NCBI GenBank assembly: GCA_051879195.1
Contig: JBJELO010000005.1
Coordinates: forward strand, 1 to 23,116
Source: TWA4 sp051879195
GTDB lineage: Bacteria > Bacillota > Clostridia > Lachnospirales > Lachnospiraceae
Reading direction: 5' to 3'
DNA: 23,116 nt
Shown here: piece by piece, positions 1 to 6,482 of the stretch
How positions within the stretch are numbered: position 1 is the stretch's first letter
Layout: every line of letters begins with the position of its first letter
Notes under the pieces: model-generated
Seen by the model: the letters and a program-made list of their open reading frames with translations, nothing else
Told to the model about the DNA's origin: nothing
Databases searched by the model: none
Position numbers and translations under genes: made by a program

Positions 1-416
1 TTGTAGAAAGCCTGATTGAAGAATTCGAAGCGAATAAACAGCAGGGGCTTTACGATGATATGTTTCACACCATGTACTTTCTCTGCCGGCTTCTTGAAAA
101 AGATATGAAAAACTGGAGCGGACTTCTGAAGTATCAGGGATTTTATCAGGATTTTCTGTTCAAGTCTCAAAAACTGTTGAAACCTGTTACCATCAACCTT
201 CTGAAAAATGAATTTCCCAATGCGGAAGGAGATATGATCGATCTGGCAGTGGATTACATCATGTCCGGTGCTGTAGGCGTGCTTGCCCGGTGGCTGCTCA
301 ACCCCGACCATTACACTTCCATGGAAATTGCACAGATCCTGACACGCTTCATGTCAGGCAACTGTGAAACCCTGCGAAACAGCTGTGAAAATGAACACAA
401 ACCAAAACAGAGATAA
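1..416 (+). CDS. TetR/AcrR-type transcriptional regulator, C-terminal part (5' end outside window)
   Basis: The reading frame is open from the window edge (first whole codon at base 3) to TAA at 414-416, so the start and the N-terminal DNA-binding domain lie outside. The visible ~138 residues are all-helical. The segments DDMFHTMYFLCRLLEKD and DYIMSGAVGVLARWLLNPDH resemble the C-terminal ligand-binding/dimerisation domain of TetR-like regulators, in which a 'G..g.l..Wl' helix near the end is typical. By family knowledge such proteins repress nearby genes and are released by a small ligand; nothing here identifies the ligand. It converges on the minus-strand membrane-protein gene that ends at 562. 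The internal ATG at 60 is not a start, because the frame is open upstream of it. The family call rests on helical pattern without the HTH, so confidence is moderate. Confidence 0.6.
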   Translation, partial: VESLIEEFEANKQQGLYDDMFHTMYFLCRLLEKDMKNWSGLLKYQGFYQDFLFKSQKLLKPVTINLLKNEFPNAEGDMIDLAVDYIMSGAVGVLARWLLNPDHYTSMEIAQILTRFMSGNCETLRNSCENEHKPKQR

Positions 417-561
417 GCATTGCATATCCTGCAGACTCATCTCTGTTTCTTCTCTGTTGTATCTCTGTTTCTTCTTTATCTCTTCTTCCGCCCATATTAT
501 AGCCGGACAGGAAATTACTGCGAAAGTAAAGTTCAGTGGCTCAGAATGCTCATGACTGTGT

Positions 562-1236
562 TTATTGTCCCTGGCGAGCGTTCAGCACATGCCCTGCCGC
601 CAGACAGACCGCCGCTCCAAGCACCACCAGCGCCAGGATCATCAGCGCACAATGCATGAAAAAAGTATCAGGCAGCATCGTAATCACCGGGTCGGTAACC
701 TCATCAAAAATCCAGTAATCATTGTCAAAGGCAATGTGATGAAACGTCACAAAAACCCAGTTCCAGTTCAACGCGATCAGCACTCCCAGAACCGCAGGAA
801 TCACAATGGTAATAATCCCTGTAAGTTTCAGAAAAGCATAGGATTTCCTGCGGATATGACGGATCAAAAGTACTGCGCAGACCACCGTATCCACGATCAG
901 AATCCACTGCAGTCCCACGAAAATATTTTTCACTTCCTGAAAATGAATCCTGCCGCTCTCACTCATGGGCAGATCCGGAAATTCCAGCTCCTCCTGTGAA
1001 AAAATACTGTTATAATCAATCAGCACATCGTAATTTCTGCGTATGACCTCTTCATCGAGACCGGAAGAAGCGGAAATGCCAAGATAATCCACATCAAAAT
1101 AATACAGCGGCCTGAAATTCAGCGTCAGTACCACGGCCAGACTGATGATCCAGAGCATCGGCAGGACAGAAAAAATCAGATTTTCAGGTGTCAGTGTTCT
1201 TCCTTTCAAGTCGTTCCTTCCTTTCAGATTTTTCAT
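562..1236 (-). CDS. TIGR01906/DUF1461 family integral membrane protein
   Basis: Protein of up to 224 residues with an N-terminal membrane helix, a long extracytoplasmic loop and three further hydrophobic segments. The loop carries the family signatures 'NFRPLYYFDVDYLG', 'LPMSESGRIHFQEVKNIF' and, later, 'FHHIAFDNDYWIFD' followed by 'DTFFMH'. These identify the TIGR01906 (DUF1461) family of Firmicutes membrane proteins, whose function is not established. It is last in a minus-strand run after the two thrE-like genes. The ATG at 1236 lies 53 nt inside the upstream gene and has a poor ribosome site. A TTG at 1209 is preceded at 6 nt by AGGAAGG and is an equally good or better start (215 residues), cutting the overlap to 26 nt. 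Family call is firm; start uncertain. Confidence 0.85.
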   Translation of the reverse strand: MKNLKGRNDLKGRTLTPENLIFSVLPMLWIISLAVVLTLNFRPLYYFDVDYLGISASSGLDEEVIRRNYDVLIDYNSIFSQEELEFPDLPMSESGRIHFQEVKNIFVGLQWILIVDTVVCAVLLIRHIRRKSYAFLKLTGIITIVIPAVLGVLIALNWNWVFVTFHHIAFDNDYWIFDEVTDPVITMLPDTFFMHCALMILALVVLGAAVCLAAGHVLNARQGQ

Positions 1237-1756
1237 TTCTTTCAGTGCGTTCGCTATTTTCAGGCCGTTCGTTTCTTTCAGATCGTCTGCTTACTGCACG
1301 CCGCTGCGCTTCTGCAAATCCTCTCCTTCCCCGGAAAATGACGAACCAGGTCTGAGGCAGTCCGAATCCCATGGCGATTCCGAATGCAATGGCAGCTGCC
1401 GTTTCAAAGGTCGCCAGACCTGTGGAGGCGAACAGCTGATTCTGCCTGGTAATCAGATAGTAAGAAGTATAGTAGATTCCGGTTCCCGGTACCAGCGGAA
1501 AGATGCTGACCAGCAGATAAACAGTCACAGGACAGCAGCGGATAACTGCCAGTATGCGTGCAATCAGCGTGAGGATAAAGGTTGCCGCCACACAGGACAC
1601 CACCCTGTTCACCTGCAGACCTTCAAACAGACACAGGTAGACAACCCATCCCACTGCTCCGGACAATCCGGAAAACAAAAGCTCCGGCCGGGGGGCATCA
1701 TACAGAACCGCAAAACTGACCGTGGCCACCATTGCCACAAGAAACTGCGCGATCAT
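1184..1756 (-). CDS. Threonine/serine exporter, small subunit (ThrE_2/DUF3815 family) with Arg/Glu-rich tail
   Basis: The first ~145 residues are about four hydrophobic segments with the ThrE-type signature 'FPLVPGTGIYYT', as in the C-terminal half of the Corynebacterium ThrE exporter, which exports threonine and serine. In many Firmicutes the exporter is split into a ~250-residue and a ~150-residue protein, and the other half is the adjacent gene. The genes overlap by ATGA at 1753-1756, implying translational coupling. A GGAGG lies about 12 nt before the ATG. Unlike the usual ~150-residue family length, this protein has ~40 extra residues after 'VIFRGRRG': a low-complexity tail of repeated 'xER/NE' triplets (SERNERPENSER and onward). 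The tail's coding DNA doubles as the start region of the next gene. Confidence 0.85.
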   Translation of the reverse strand: MIAQFLVAMVATVSFAVLYDAPRPELLFSGLSGAVGWVVYLCLFEGLQVNRVVSCVAATFILTLIARILAVIRCCPVTVYLLVSIFPLVPGTGIYYTSYYLITRQNQLFASTGLATFETAAAIAFGIAMGFGLPQTWFVIFRGRRGFAEAQRRAVSRRSERNERPENSERTERNEKSERKERLERKNTDT

Positions 1757-2532
1757 AATCCGAATACACCTCCCGTCACTGCTTCATACAAAGCAAATGT
1801 GGCACCCACTCCCACAGCGATCTCCACAGCTCCCAGAAGCGCATCAACCATGTGAATGAATCCCGACAGATAGTCCGCATTCAACAGATCTCTGATGGAA
1901 GTAGTAAACGTAATTCCCGGAATCAATGCCATAATCCCGCCGATTACGATCTTATCCTGCAGTACCGGAAGACCCGCTATGACCATCAGAATACTGATGG
2001 CGGTGATCAGAAAACTTCCTGTGATATTGACCATCAGATTGGAAATCTCATGTTCCCCGGCAAACAGAATCATATGCCGCAGCAGACAACCGATAAAAAA
2101 TGTGATTGCCGCGTCGATCACCTGTCCGCCGCACAGCCAGGCAAACCCGGCACACCCCAGACCGCAGGCCAGAATCTGCTTTTTGGCACTGTAATCCGGC
2201 AGCGCTCTGCATTCATCCAGCCGTTCCCAGGCCTCCATCAGCGAACATCTGTGCATGCAGATCTCCCTTGAGAGCTGATTCAGTGCCGCAATGCGGGCAA
2301 GATGCACTGAGCTCTGCGGTACATGGCGGATCATACTGCAGGAATCCTCCTGACCTTCATTGGCACTGGCAAAAATACCGTTGGACAGGACGTAAACATT
2401 GCAGTTTTCCACCTCATACGCCTTTAAAATATGTTTGAATGTATCCTCTACCCGGTAGATCTCGGCCCCATTCTGAAGCATGGCTTCTCCGATCTCCACC
2501 GCCAGATTCAATATTTCCCTCGTGTATGCCAT
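1753..2532 (-). CDS. Threonine/serine exporter, large subunit (ThrE_1/DUF1212 family)
   Basis: 259 residues. The soluble N-terminus carries the DUF1212 hallmark 'AMLQNGAEIYRVEDT' (residues ~17-31). From ~118 on there are about five membrane helices, including 'ALIPGITFTTSIRDLL', the conserved ThrE motif. By homology it forms one half of a proton-driven threonine/serine exporter in the cytoplasmic membrane; the other half is the overlapping downstream gene. The start at 2532 fits the family N-terminus (MAYTREILNLAVEIG), but no clear Shine-Dalgarno precedes it. It lies only 12 nt after the HD-domain gene, so translation is probably coupled. Substrate is taken from the family and not shown by sequence. 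Confidence 0.88.
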   Translation of the reverse strand: MAYTREILNLAVEIGEAMLQNGAEIYRVEDTFKHILKAYEVENCNVYVLSNGIFASANEGQEDSCSMIRHVPQSSVHLARIAALNQLSREICMHRCSLMEAWERLDECRALPDYSAKKQILACGLGCAGFAWLCGGQVIDAAITFFIGCLLRHMILFAGEHEISNLMVNITGSFLITAISILMVIAGLPVLQDKIVIGGIMALIPGITFTTSIRDLLNADYLSGFIHMVDALLGAVEIAVGVGATFALYEAVTGGVFGL

Positions 2533-2544
2533 AATACGGAATGA

Positions 2545-3090
2545 TTATGCCTGAAATGTCTTCAGCGCATCCAGCGTTTTCTGAATCAGTTCTTCCAGTG
2601 TCCATCCCAGCATCTCTGCTCCCCGGGAAATAACTTCCCGCGAACATCCTGCGGCAAAACCTTTGCTCTTGAATTTTTTCTTAACCGACTTCACTTCCAG
2701 ATCCTGAACACTCTTTGAGGGACGCATCAGTACAACCGCCCCGATCAGACCTGTCAGCTCGTCCACAGCAAACAGAACCTTTTCCATCTCATGTTCCGGC
2801 CTGATATCCACCGTAATTCCATAGCCATGGCTGGCTGTAGCGTGGATAATCCGCTCATCGATGCCGCGCTCCCGCATGATCTCCTGGGATTTGATGCAGT
2901 GCCGGTCGGGGAACTGCTCAAAATCCAGATCATGCAGCAGACCCACGATTCCCCAGAAATCCTCTTCTTCGCCGTAACCCAGGTCCCTCGCAAAATATCT
3001 CATGGTTTTCTCCACGATCTGCGCATGCTCCAGATGAAACGCATCCTGATTAAACTCCGTCAGCAGACTCCATGCTTCTTCTCTTGTCAT
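2545..3090 (-). CDS. HD-domain (HDIG-type) phosphohydrolase
   Basis: 181 residues from the chosen ATG. HD superfamily metal ligands are visible: H22 (FHLEHAQIVE), the H53-D54 pair in 'GLLHDLDFEQFPD', H83/H88 in 'IIHATASHGYG' and D110 in 'LFAVDELTGLIGA'. This is the layout of HDIG-type hydrolases that cleave phosphate esters of nucleotides or related compounds; the actual substrate cannot be told. The start at 3090 has GGAGG nine nt upstream. An in-frame TTG at 3108 would place the Shine-Dalgarno inside the gene and is rejected. It heads a tight minus-strand cluster with the thrE-like pair, although no functional link between HD protein and exporter is obvious. Confidence 0.82.
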   Translation of the reverse strand: MTREEAWSLLTEFNQDAFHLEHAQIVEKTMRYFARDLGYGEEEDFWGIVGLLHDLDFEQFPDRHCIKSQEIMRERGIDERIIHATASHGYGITVDIRPEHEMEKVLFAVDELTGLIGAVVLMRPSKSVQDLEVKSVKKKFKSKGFAAGCSREVISRGAEMLGWTLEELIQKTLDALKTFQA

Positions 3091-3137
3091 AATTTCTTTC
3101 CTCCACAATGATATCTAACAGTAAATGAAACGACTGC

Positions 3138-3167
3138 GCCCGGGGACGGATCATCTCATCCCCCGGC
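3138..3167 (-). terminator. GC-rich hairpin after the helicase gene, possible terminator
   Basis: The CCGGGG and CCCCGG arms (3140-3145 and 3161-3166) enclose a smaller GGAT/ATCC stem. It lies between the helicase stop (3289) and the HD gene start (3090). On the minus strand the hairpin is followed only by a T-poor stretch (GCAGTCGTTTC), so termination may be weak or partial. Confidence 0.4.
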
Positions 3168-3288
3168 GGTATCTTCTCACTTTATCTGCTATTCTACTCT
3201 TTCCTGAATCAATTGGCAAGAGACTTCAGAAACTCTCTGCACTCCGGATTACTGTTCGGACTTCAGCCGGAAAACAGCATGAGTTCTC

Positions 3289-4995
3289 CTATTTCCCGGA
3301 TCTTCCTTTTTTCAGAAGTTCTCTGGCAAAGTCGATTTTTCCCTTTTTATGCTCTTCTTTTCTGTAAATATTGCCTTTTTCTTTTTTCCCGATGGAAGCG
3401 AGATAACTTCTTTCACTCTGTCCGTTCCGTTCCCCGCGGCTGCTTCTGCGGCTCTGGCTCACTCTCTCATCTGCGCTTCTTCTCTCATCGCGGTTTCTTC
3501 TTTCTCCGCGGCTTCGCTTTTCTTCACGGTTCCGTCTTTCTTCACGCCCCCGTCTTTCTTCACGGCTGCCTCTCTCTCCGCGGCCATTTTTTTCGCCGCG
3601 TCTTCTTCTGCCGTGTGCTCTTTCATCGCCAAAACGTCCTTCTCCGTCACGGCTTCTGCGTCTGGGCTCGTATTTTTCCACGGGGATATCTTCCAGTTCC
3701 TCACCCATGTGAAGCTTCAGGAAAGCTGCTGCCAGTTCCAGCGCAGTGCAGTCTTCCTCTTCCATTTTTTCCGTGATCATACGGGTCATATCCGATAAAT
3801 CCTTCTCATCATCATGAAGGATTTCCGTTACTTCTGTCAGAACCTTTTCGCCTTTTGCGTGGTTGATATCTGCAGAGGTGGGAAGTGCTCTGGCTTTCAT
3901 CTTCGTTTTGCAGACACGCTCAATGTCACGGATCTTGTAGATTTCCCTTCCGACTACCAGCGTAAAAGAACGTCCGTTGCGGCCTGCGCGTCCCGTTCTT
4001 CCGATACGATGCACGTAATACTCAATCTCCTGAGGCACATCAAAATTGATTACCGCCTCCACATCGCCGATATCGATTCCGCGCGCAGCCACATCGGTGG
4101 CAATCAGCACATCACAGGTACCGCTGCGGAAGGAATTCATCACACGGTCACGCACGGCCTGAGAAAGATCGCCGTGCAGCCCTTCTGCAAAATATCCCCT
4201 TCCTTTCAGATCCTCTGCCAGTTCTTCCACCATTTTCCTGGTATTGCAGAAAATCAGCGTCCGTTTGGGATTGTAGTAATCCAGCAGCCTGGCTACTGCT
4301 TCTCTCTTGTTTTCCCGGCTTACTTCATAATAATACTGTTTAATGGAAGGGACGGTCAGTTCCTTCTGAATGGTCTTGATAAATACGGGATCCTCCTGAA
4401 ATTCCCCCGTAATATCCAGAATTGCCTGAGGCATGGTAGCTGAAAACAGCACCGTCTGGTGTTCCCCGGGAATCTGGGAAAGAATTGTCTCCATATCTTC
4501 CCGAAATCCCATGTTCAGCATCTCATCGGCTTCATCCAGTACAACGGTTTTCAGGGAATCCAGTCGAATTGTATGTCTGCGCATATGGTCCATGACACGT
4601 CCCGGTGTTCCCACGATGATCTGCACGCCGTTTTTCAGCGAACGGATCTGTCTGGTGATATCCTGGCCGCCATAGACAGGCAGTACGCGGATACCGGAAA
4701 GATATTTTGCAAATTTGCGGAGTTCTTCCGCTGCCTGAATGGCCAGCTCTCTGGTGGGACACAGCACCAGTCCCTGCAGCGCATCCTCCTCCGGATCAAC
4801 TGTCTGAAGCAGCGGAATACCGAAAGCCGCCGTTTTCCCGGTACCGGTCTGAGCCTGACCGATCACATCTCTTCCCTCCATCATCACGGGAATTGCCTGC
4901 TCCTGTATAGGGGTGAACTGCTCAAATCCCATCTCACTGACTGCCCGCATGATTCTTGTATCAATCAAATTATCATCAATATTCAATAAACTCAT
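3289..4995 (-). CDS. DEAD-box ATP-dependent RNA helicase (DeaD/CshA-like) with Arg/Glu-repeat C-terminus
   Basis: 568 residues with all helicase motifs in order: Q motif (GFEQFTPIQ, 23-31), motif I AQTGTGKT (48-55), PTRELA (80-85), TPGR (130-133), DEAD (154-157), SAT (185-187), LIFCNT, ATDVAARGID and HRIGRTGRAGR. Such enzymes unwind RNA duplexes in ribosome assembly and mRNA turnover in the cytoplasm. After the helicase core there is a ~75-residue segment (about 455-529) of imperfect hexapeptide repeats ([EGD]E[RK]RxR), then a Lys-rich end. Basic tails of this kind usually give non-specific RNA binding. Start chosen at ATG 4995 (MSLLNIDD) with AGAGAGGAA six nt upstream. The longer frame to 5073 would run through the mnmA terminator and is rejected. 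Closest named types are CshA/DeaD, but I do not assign a symbol. Confidence 0.93.
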   Translation of the reverse strand: MSLLNIDDNLIDTRIMRAVSEMGFEQFTPIQEQAIPVMMEGRDVIGQAQTGTGKTAAFGIPLLQTVDPEEDALQGLVLCPTRELAIQAAEELRKFAKYLSGIRVLPVYGGQDITRQIRSLKNGVQIIVGTPGRVMDHMRRHTIRLDSLKTVVLDEADEMLNMGFREDMETILSQIPGEHQTVLFSATMPQAILDITGEFQEDPVFIKTIQKELTVPSIKQYYYEVSRENKREAVARLLDYYNPKRTLIFCNTRKMVEELAEDLKGRGYFAEGLHGDLSQAVRDRVMNSFRSGTCDVLIATDVAARGIDIGDVEAVINFDVPQEIEYYVHRIGRTGRAGRNGRSFTLVVGREIYKIRDIERVCKTKMKARALPTSADINHAKGEKVLTEVTEILHDDEKDLSDMTRMITEKMEEEDCTALELAAAFLKLHMGEELEDIPVEKYEPRRRSRDGEGRFGDERAHGRRRRGEKNGRGERGSREERRGREERRNREEKRSRGERRNRDERRSADERVSQSRRSSRGERNGQSERSYLASIGKKEKGNIYRKEEHKKGKIDFARELLKKGRSGK

Positions 4996-5025
4996 TCTGT
5001 TCCTCTCTCTCCGCATTTTCTCCAT

Positions 5026-5054
5026 AAAACAGCAGGATGCACCGCATCCGGCTG
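5026..5054 (-). promoter_or_regulatory. Second hairpin in the helicase leader, terminator-like
   Basis: On the minus strand CAGC-GGATGC pairs with GCATCC-GCTG (one mismatch, 3-nt loop) and is followed by TTTT at 5029-5026, about 30 nt before the helicase ATG. No convincing sigma-A promoter is visible between the mnmA terminator and this hairpin. It may be a second terminator or an attenuator controlling read-through into the helicase gene. Confidence 0.4.
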
Positions 5055-5058
5055 TCTG

Positions 5059-5092
5059 AAAAAGGGCCAGCACTTATTGAAGCACTGACCCC
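5059..5092 (-). terminator. Intrinsic terminator of mnmA
   Basis: On the minus strand, a stem of about 11 bp (5' arm GGGTCAGTGCT, 3' arm AGTGCTGGCCC, with G-U pairs) and a 6-nt loop is followed directly by five Ts. It lies ~53 nt after the mnmA stop. Its position overlaps the extended helicase reading frame, which supports the shorter helicase start. Confidence 0.8.
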
Positions 5093-5144
5093 GAAAAATG
5101 TACCCGTCTAATATAACACAATATGGCAAAAAGTCAATACACTG

Positions 5145-6275
5145 TTACACAATCGTTCCGCCTCCGATGACAAGATCACCATCGTACAGCACAACCGCCT
5201 GACCTTTCGTGATTCCCCGCTGCGGCTGATCAAAGACCACCCGGATTCTGTCTTCCGAAAGCTGTACCACTTCAGCCGGAGCTTCCTGCTGTTTATACCG
5301 GATCCGCGCTTTACAGCGCAGCGGTTTTTCAATCTTCGCCACTGCAATCAGGTTCAGATGATCAGCTTCCAGCGTATCGGTAAACAGTTCCTGCTGCTCT
5401 CCGAGAATCACTTCATTCTTTTCCATATCCTTTCCGCAGACATAAAGCGGCCTGGGAACCGCCAGCCCAAGCCCTCTTCGCTGTCCGATGGTATATCGGA
5501 TCAGGCCCTTATGCGTCCCCATCACCGTCCCGTCCTTCAGGACAAACAGCCCCGGCTCCGCCGTCTGCCCGGTATAGTGCTCGATAAAAGCAGCATAATC
5601 CCCGTCAGGTACAAAACAGATGTCCTGACTGTCATGCTTCCTGGCATTGATAAAACCGTGTTTCTCCGCAATTTCCCGAATCTCACTTTTATGAAATTCC
5701 CCCAGAGGGAACAGAGTATGGGCCAGCTGTTCCTGTGTCATACCGTACAGAACGTAGCTTTGATCCTTGGACAGATCCACCGCTTTCTTTAATAGATATC
5801 TTCCCTTGTTTTCATCAAAACACACCCTGGCATAATGCCCCGTCACCACATAATCATACCCCAGTTCCTTCATCCGCTGCATCAGTCTGTCGAATTTAAT
5901 AAAACGGTTGCAGTCAATGCAGGGATTGGGAGTCCCTCCGCTCTGCCATGTATCCACAAAACGCCGGATCACGCATTCTTCAAAATGCTCGCTGAAATTC
6001 AGAACATAAAAAGGAATTCCCATCGTCTGTGCCACCTGTCTGGCATCCTCCACATCATCCAGAGAACAGCAGATTTTTTCCCTGCTGATACCGATTTCTT
6101 CATTATTATATAGTTTCATGGTAATTCCCATGCAGTCATACCCTTTTTGCTTCATCAGAAGCGCTGCCACACTGGAATCCACACCGCCGCTCATGGCAAT
6201 CAGTGCACGATTTCCTGCAGCATTCACATGAGCCGAACAGGGACCTGCATTGGAAAAAGCAGAATCTGTAATCAT
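5145..6275 (-). CDS. mnmA: tRNA-specific 2-thiouridylase MnmA
   Basis: 376 residues. It makes the 2-thio group of the wobble uridine (U34) in Lys, Glu and Gln tRNAs by ATP-dependent adenylation and sulfur transfer in the cytoplasm. The PP-loop ATP site SGGVDSS is at 29-35. The catalytic cysteine pair is present: C119 in 'GGTPNPCIDCNRFIKF' and C220 in 'DSQDICFVPDGDY', matching the two catalytic cysteines of the E. coli enzyme. 'GQRRGLGL' and the C-terminal beta-barrel are typical. The start at 6275 has GAGGTG five nt upstream; the ~20 residues before the PP-loop segment are slightly longer than usual. It is a single-gene unit with its own consensus promoter and terminator. Confidence 0.97.
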   Translation of the reverse strand: MITDSAFSNAGPCSAHVNAAGNRALIAMSGGVDSSVAALLMKQKGYDCMGITMKLYNNEEIGISREKICCSLDDVEDARQVAQTMGIPFYVLNFSEHFEECVIRRFVDTWQSGGTPNPCIDCNRFIKFDRLMQRMKELGYDYVVTGHYARVCFDENKGRYLLKKAVDLSKDQSYVLYGMTQEQLAHTLFPLGEFHKSEIREIAEKHGFINARKHDSQDICFVPDGDYAAFIEHYTGQTAEPGLFVLKDGTVMGTHKGLIRYTIGQRRGLGLAVPRPLYVCGKDMEKNEVILGEQQELFTDTLEADHLNLIAVAKIEKPLRCKARIRYKQQEAPAEVVQLSEDRIRVVFDQPQRGITKGQAVVLYDGDLVIGGGTIV

Positions 6276-6345
6276 TTTTACACCTCGTATTCCGTCTTTT
6301 ATCGCTCATCTTTATTCATAGTTAATTAATAGGATTAATGCGGAT

Positions 6346-6374
6346 ATTATATAAATCTTTTCAAAAGATGTCAA
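6346..6374 (-). promoter_or_regulatory. Consensus sigma-A promoter of mnmA with palindromic spacer
   Basis: On the minus strand TTGACA (6374-6369), 17 nt, TATAAT (6351-6346): both hexamers are perfect. Transcription would begin near 6339, giving a ~65-nt leader. The spacer contains a perfect 13-nt palindrome (TCTTTTGAAAAGA, 6356-6368) immediately next to the -35 box, a place where a repressor could bind. The promoter starts right after the amt terminator. Confidence 0.85.
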
Positions 6375-6386
6375 GACGCCGGAAGT

Positions 6387-6422
6387 AAAAACAGGCGGTA
6401 AAGTGTTTCACTTACCGCCTGT
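6387..6422 (-). terminator. Intrinsic terminator of the amt gene
   Basis: On the minus strand, ACAGGCGGTAAGTG pairs with CACTTTACCGCCTGT (14 bp with one bulged base) and is followed by TTTTT (6391-6387). It sits 60 nt after the amt stop codon. Confidence 0.9.
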
Positions 6423-6482
6423 CATCTGTCGGAATATATTTCCGGACAATCACCAATTTTCTTTATAACGATTCTCTGTCAC

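Noticed and set aside
439..475. 15-bp direct repeat (ATCTCTGTTTCTTCT at 439-453 and 461-475) after the TetR-type gene
   Set aside because: Low-complexity pyrimidine tract; a long-loop pairing with 406-414 could be a weak terminator but is too poor to call.
1145..1855. Long plus-strand open frame (236 codons)
   Set aside because: Antisense to the ThrE-type genes, low-complexity His/Gln/Arg-rich translation, no ribosome site or family match.
3213..3798. Plus-strand Phe/Ser-rich open frames
   Set aside because: They are the complement of the helicase's Arg/Glu repeat tail, which makes long stop-free antisense frames.
4996..5073. Longer N-terminus of the DEAD-box helicase
   Set aside because: It would be translated from DNA forming the mnmA terminator; the ATG at 4995 has a good ribosome site and the family N-terminus.
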